Shown piece by piece: positions 5,785 through 6,887 of a stretch of DNA of 6,887 nucleotides. The notes below the pieces were generated by a model. That model did no database searches and was not told the DNA's origin. It saw nothing but the letters and a program-made list of their open reading frames with translations. Source of the stretch: Betaproteobacteria bacterium (GTDB taxonomy: Bacteria > Pseudomonadota > Gammaproteobacteria > Burkholderiales > SG8-39); the NCBI GenBank assembly GCA_009693345.1, contig SHXL01000150.1, positions 1-6,887 of the forward strand. The letters are read 5' to 3'. The translations under genes and the position numbers were made by a program. Position 1 is the first letter of the stretch. Each line of letters starts with the position of its first letter.

Positions 5785-5879
5785 GCTTTCCGTCCGGTGC
5801 AGGTCAACCTTCCCGGTCGAGACGCGTTATTCCATCCGGTTCAGTTTCGGACCGAGTCCATAAACCAGGAGAAATGGAA
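5785..5879. other. Short intergenic region between decarboxylase beta and small exported protein
   Basis: These 95 bases hold no gene. A modest hairpin can form at about 5837-5854 (CGGTTC with GGACCG, one G-T pair), without a T-run, so it is not a convincing intrinsic terminator. No good -35/-10 pair was found, so the small gene downstream may be read through from the operon or use a promoter not recognisable by eye. The region ends with the ribosome site AGGAGA at 5867-5872. Confidence 0.5.
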
Positions 5880-6092
5880 ATGCTCAAGCAAAAACTGATC
5901 GTTGCGCTGGTTGCCGCGGTGTTTGCCGTGTCGGCCCAGGCCCAGGACAAGGCGAAAGCCCCCGCGGCCGCCCCGGCGCCTGCAGCCGCTCCGGCGAAAG
6001 CCGCCCCGGCGAAAGCCGCACCCGCCGCCGAGAAGCCCGCGAAAAAGGGCAAGGCGAAGGCGAAAGCCAAGAAAAAAGCGATGACGAAGTAA
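5880..6092 (+). CDS. Small exported Ala/Pro/Lys-rich basic protein
   Basis: A 70-residue protein of unknown function. It begins with a textbook Sec signal peptide (residues 1-20 or so: MLKQK, a hydrophobic LIVALVAAVFAV core, then SAQA before Q), giving a mature periplasmic peptide of about 48-50 residues made almost only of Ala, Pro and Lys, with a strongly basic C-terminal third (KKGKAKAKAKKK). The composition resembles acid-shock protein Asr and histone-H1-like tails, but no homology is claimed. Start choice: AGGAG at 5867-5871 lies 8 bases from ATG 5880 but only 2 from the in-frame ATG 5874, so 5880 is preferred. Its own ribosome site and the strong terminator after it indicate a real gene. 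A 15-bp tandem repeat lies inside. Low-complexity composition limits any functional call. Confidence 0.75.
   Translation: MLKQKLIVALVAAVFAVSAQAQDKAKAPAAAPAPAAAPAKAAPAKAAPAAEKPAKKGKAKAKAKKKAMTK
5991..6020 (+). repeat. Two tandem 15-bp units inside the small exported protein gene
   Basis: CCGGCGAAAGCCGCC (5991-6005) is followed directly by CCGGCGAAAGCCGCA (6006-6020), differing only in the last base. Each unit encodes PAKAA. A decayed, related stretch precedes them at about 5973-5990. The in-frame unit length suggests growth by slippage or unequal exchange. Confidence 0.85.
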
Positions 6093-6114
6093 CTTTCGTC
6101 GCTCTGGCACAACC

Positions 6115-6142
6115 AAGCCCGGTGAAAAGCCGGGCTTTTTTT
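6115..6142 (+). terminator. Intrinsic terminator after the small exported protein gene
   Basis: AAGCCCGG (6115-6122), a 7-base loop (6123-6129) and CCGGGCTT (6130-6137) form a perfect 8-bp GC-rich stem that runs into seven T (6136-6142). It lies 22 bases after the stop codon of the small gene. This is a classic Rho-independent terminator for plus-strand transcription, and it also separates the next transcription unit from the operon upstream. Confidence 0.92.
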
Positions 6143-6167
6143 GCTTGAACGGCATGGAATCGCCGGC

Positions 6168-6196
6168 TTGTGAGTAGGGGATTCGCGGGGTAGAGT
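6168..6196 (+). promoter_or_regulatory. Possible sigma-70 promoter in the gene-poor region
   Basis: TTGTGA (6168-6173) and TAGAGT (6191-6196) are separated by 17 bases, each with 4 of 6 matches to consensus, just downstream of the intrinsic terminator. Transcription would begin near 6203, about 245 bases before the transglutaminase-like gene. By-eye matches of this quality occur by chance, so the call is tentative. Confidence 0.3.
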
Positions 6197-6270
6197 GCCT
6201 TCAACATGTTCATTCTGGCTCGATTGACGTCGCGTGGTTCGCGCTCGCTCCGCGTGATGCTGGGTACTTC

Positions 6271-6348
6271 GCGCAAGGGATCTGGCCATGCTCTGGGCGG
6301 TCGCGAGGGTGACTGCGAAGATGCAGCGCTTCGTTCCGATCCCTTCGC
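6271..6348 (+). repeat. Nested inverted repeats, potential RNA structure
   Basis: GCG plus AAGGGATC (6271-6273 and 6275-6282, one bulged C at 6274) pairs with GATCCCTT plus CGC (6338-6348), an 11-bp stem enclosing 55 bases. Inside lies a smaller hairpin, CGAAG (6316-6320) with CTTCG (6329-6333). The outer stem is followed by TTTT (6349-6352), which gives it a terminator-like end. If transcribed from the possible promoter upstream it would give an RNA of about 150 bases. Confidence 0.4.
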
Positions 6349-6393
6349 TTTTCTGCCTTGTCCTCTCCCCGTACCACCCCAATTCTTGTCGAT

Positions 6394-6416
6394 CGCGCCG
6401 GCCCCGGGCCGGTGCG
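6394..6416. repeat. GC-rich near-perfect palindrome upstream of transglutaminase-like gene
   Basis: CGCGCCGGCCC (6394-6404) and GGGCCGGTGCG (6406-6416) are complementary over 11 positions around one central C, with a single G-T pair. As RNA it could form a short stem with a 7-base loop. As DNA it is a dyad that a dimeric regulator could bind. It ends 33 bases before the TTG start of the next gene. Confidence 0.6.
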
Positions 6417-6449
6417 CGTGTTTGCTTGTTTAACCAGCGAGGTGTCAAC

Positions 6450-6887
6450 TTGGACCGCAGAAGATTCCTGAAAACCACCGCCGCGGCTGCCGCAGTCGCA
6501 TCGATGCCATGGCGCGAGGCCATGGGGCAAACCAGCGGCGAATGGCGCGGCTATGAAATCGCGACACGCATGACGATCCTCAGGCCGCAGGGCATATCGA
6601 GGGCCTGGATTCCGCTGCCGATGATGGACGAGACCGAGTGGCATCGGCCGGTCGGCTCCTCGTGGTCCGGCAACGCATCCAGGGCGCAGATCGAGCGCGA
6701 CGGCAAGTACGGCGCCGCGATGATGTACGCCGAGTGGAGCGCCAGTGATGCGATGCCGGTGATCGAGGTCACGAGCAGTTTCATGACGCGCGACCGGGCG
6801 GTGGACTTGAGCAAGCGCAACGCGGGCGCGGAAAGGCTTTCGGCTGCCGATATCGCGTTCTACACGGCGGCAACGGAATTTCTTCCA
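6450..6887 (+). CDS. Tat-exported transglutaminase-like protein, 3'-truncated by window edge
   Basis: The first 146 codons of a protein that runs off the window. It opens with a twin-arginine signal (DRRRFLKTT at 2-10, then an Ala-rich stretch) with likely cleavage near AMGQ (about 24-27), so a folded periplasmic product is expected. The following part (about 31-130, with RAWIPLP, then WSGNA, KYGAAMMYAEW and an EVTS..MTRDRAVDL block) resembles the N-terminal domain of Tat-exported bacterial transglutaminase-family proteins. The Cys-His-Asp core would lie beyond the window, so catalysis cannot be checked. Start choice: TTG at 6450 places the RR motif directly at the N-terminus and has GAGGTG (6439-6444) 5 bases upstream. 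An in-frame TTG at 6426 is possible but has no ribosome site. No ATG gives a complete Tat signal. Confidence 0.75.
   Translation, partial: MDRRRFLKTTAAAAAVASMPWREAMGQTSGEWRGYEIATRMTILRPQGISRAWIPLPMMDETEWHRPVGSSWSGNASRAQIERDGKYGAAMMYAEWSASDAMPVIEVTSSFMTRDRAVDLSKRNAGAERLSAADIAFYTAATEFLP

Larger units (their letters stand above)
6143..6449. other. Gene-poor region of about 300 bases with possible regulatory RNA or leader
   Basis: No convincing protein gene lies here. A 75-codon plus-strand frame (6206-6433) lacks a ribosome site and has no recognisable domain. The region holds a possible sigma-70 promoter (6168-6196), nested inverted repeats (6271-6348) followed by four T, a pyrimidine-rich stretch (about 6350-6390) and a GC-rich near-palindrome (6394-6416). 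It may be the long leader of the transglutaminase-like gene, or a separate small RNA followed by that gene's own promoter. Confidence 0.5.

Noticed and set aside
5874..5879. ATG at 5874 as start of the small exported protein.
   Set aside because: It is only 2 bases from AGGAG (5867-5871). The next in-frame ATG at 5880 has the normal spacing of 8.
6224..6229. TTGACG as a strong -35 element.
   Set aside because: At 17-bp spacing the -10 position reads GCTCCG, which does not resemble TATAAT.
6206..6433. 75-codon plus-strand frame in the gene-poor region.
   Set aside because: No Shine-Dalgarno, no domain, mixed Arg/Ser then Pro/Cys composition, and it covers the inverted repeats. It is more likely non-coding.
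5804..6644. Overlapping minus-strand frames across the small exported protein and the region after it.
   Set aside because: They lie opposite a signal-peptide gene and a terminator hairpin, are low complexity, and lack ribosome sites.
1..6887. CRISPR array, insertion sequence, tRNA/rRNA or phage attachment site.
   Set aside because: No regularly spaced repeats, terminal inverted repeats with transposase, cloverleaf or rRNA signature was seen on either strand.

Overview
The window is GC-rich, densely packed DNA that reads like a Betaproteobacterial (Burkholderiales-like) chromosome. That placement rests on gene families and codon bias only: a DctM-type TRAP permease, a Tat-exported transglutaminase-like protein and a short exported Ala/Pro/Lys peptide. 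No transposase, integrase, phage gene, CRISPR array, tRNA or rRNA was seen.

Layout. (1) 1-2149, plus strand: the 3' part of a TRAP transporter large permease, then 9 bases later and in the same reading frame a PatB/MalY-type C-S lyase or aminotransferase. (2) 2146-3566, minus strand: a two-gene operon, ChaC-like gamma-glutamylcyclotransferase then a two-domain VOC/extradiol-dioxygenase-like protein, joined by an ATGA overlap. Its last stop codon shares the palindrome CTAG with the stop of the PatB gene. (3) 3567-3590: a 24-bp divergent promoter region with two partly overlapping -10 elements and no Shine-Dalgarno on either side, suggesting leaderless mRNAs both ways. (4) 3591-5784, plus strand: a three-gene operon with ATGA overlaps at both junctions. 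It encodes a signal-less sulfite-oxidase-family molybdoenzyme and the alpha and beta subunits of a ComDE-type (sulfopyruvate/phosphonopyruvate) TPP-dependent decarboxylase. (5) 5880-6142: a small exported Ala/Pro/Lys-rich protein with a clear intrinsic terminator. (6) 6143-6449: about 300 bases without a convincing gene, with a possible promoter, nested inverted repeats and a near-perfect GC-rich palindrome. (7) 6450-end: the 5' part of a Tat-signal transglutaminase-like protein that starts with TTG.

How they may work together. Several neighbours act on sulfur or 2-oxo acids: a C-S lyase family enzyme, a glutathione-degrading ChaC family enzyme, a sulfite-oxidase family enzyme and a sulfopyruvate-decarboxylase-like enzyme, beside a TRAP importer for an organic anion. 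A plausible but unproven reading is a small pathway for uptake and breakdown of an organosulfur or sulfonate compound, with oxidation of released sulfite. The divergent leaderless promoter and overlapping genes suggest that regions 2 to 4 are tightly co-regulated. Substrates cannot be assigned from sequence alone.
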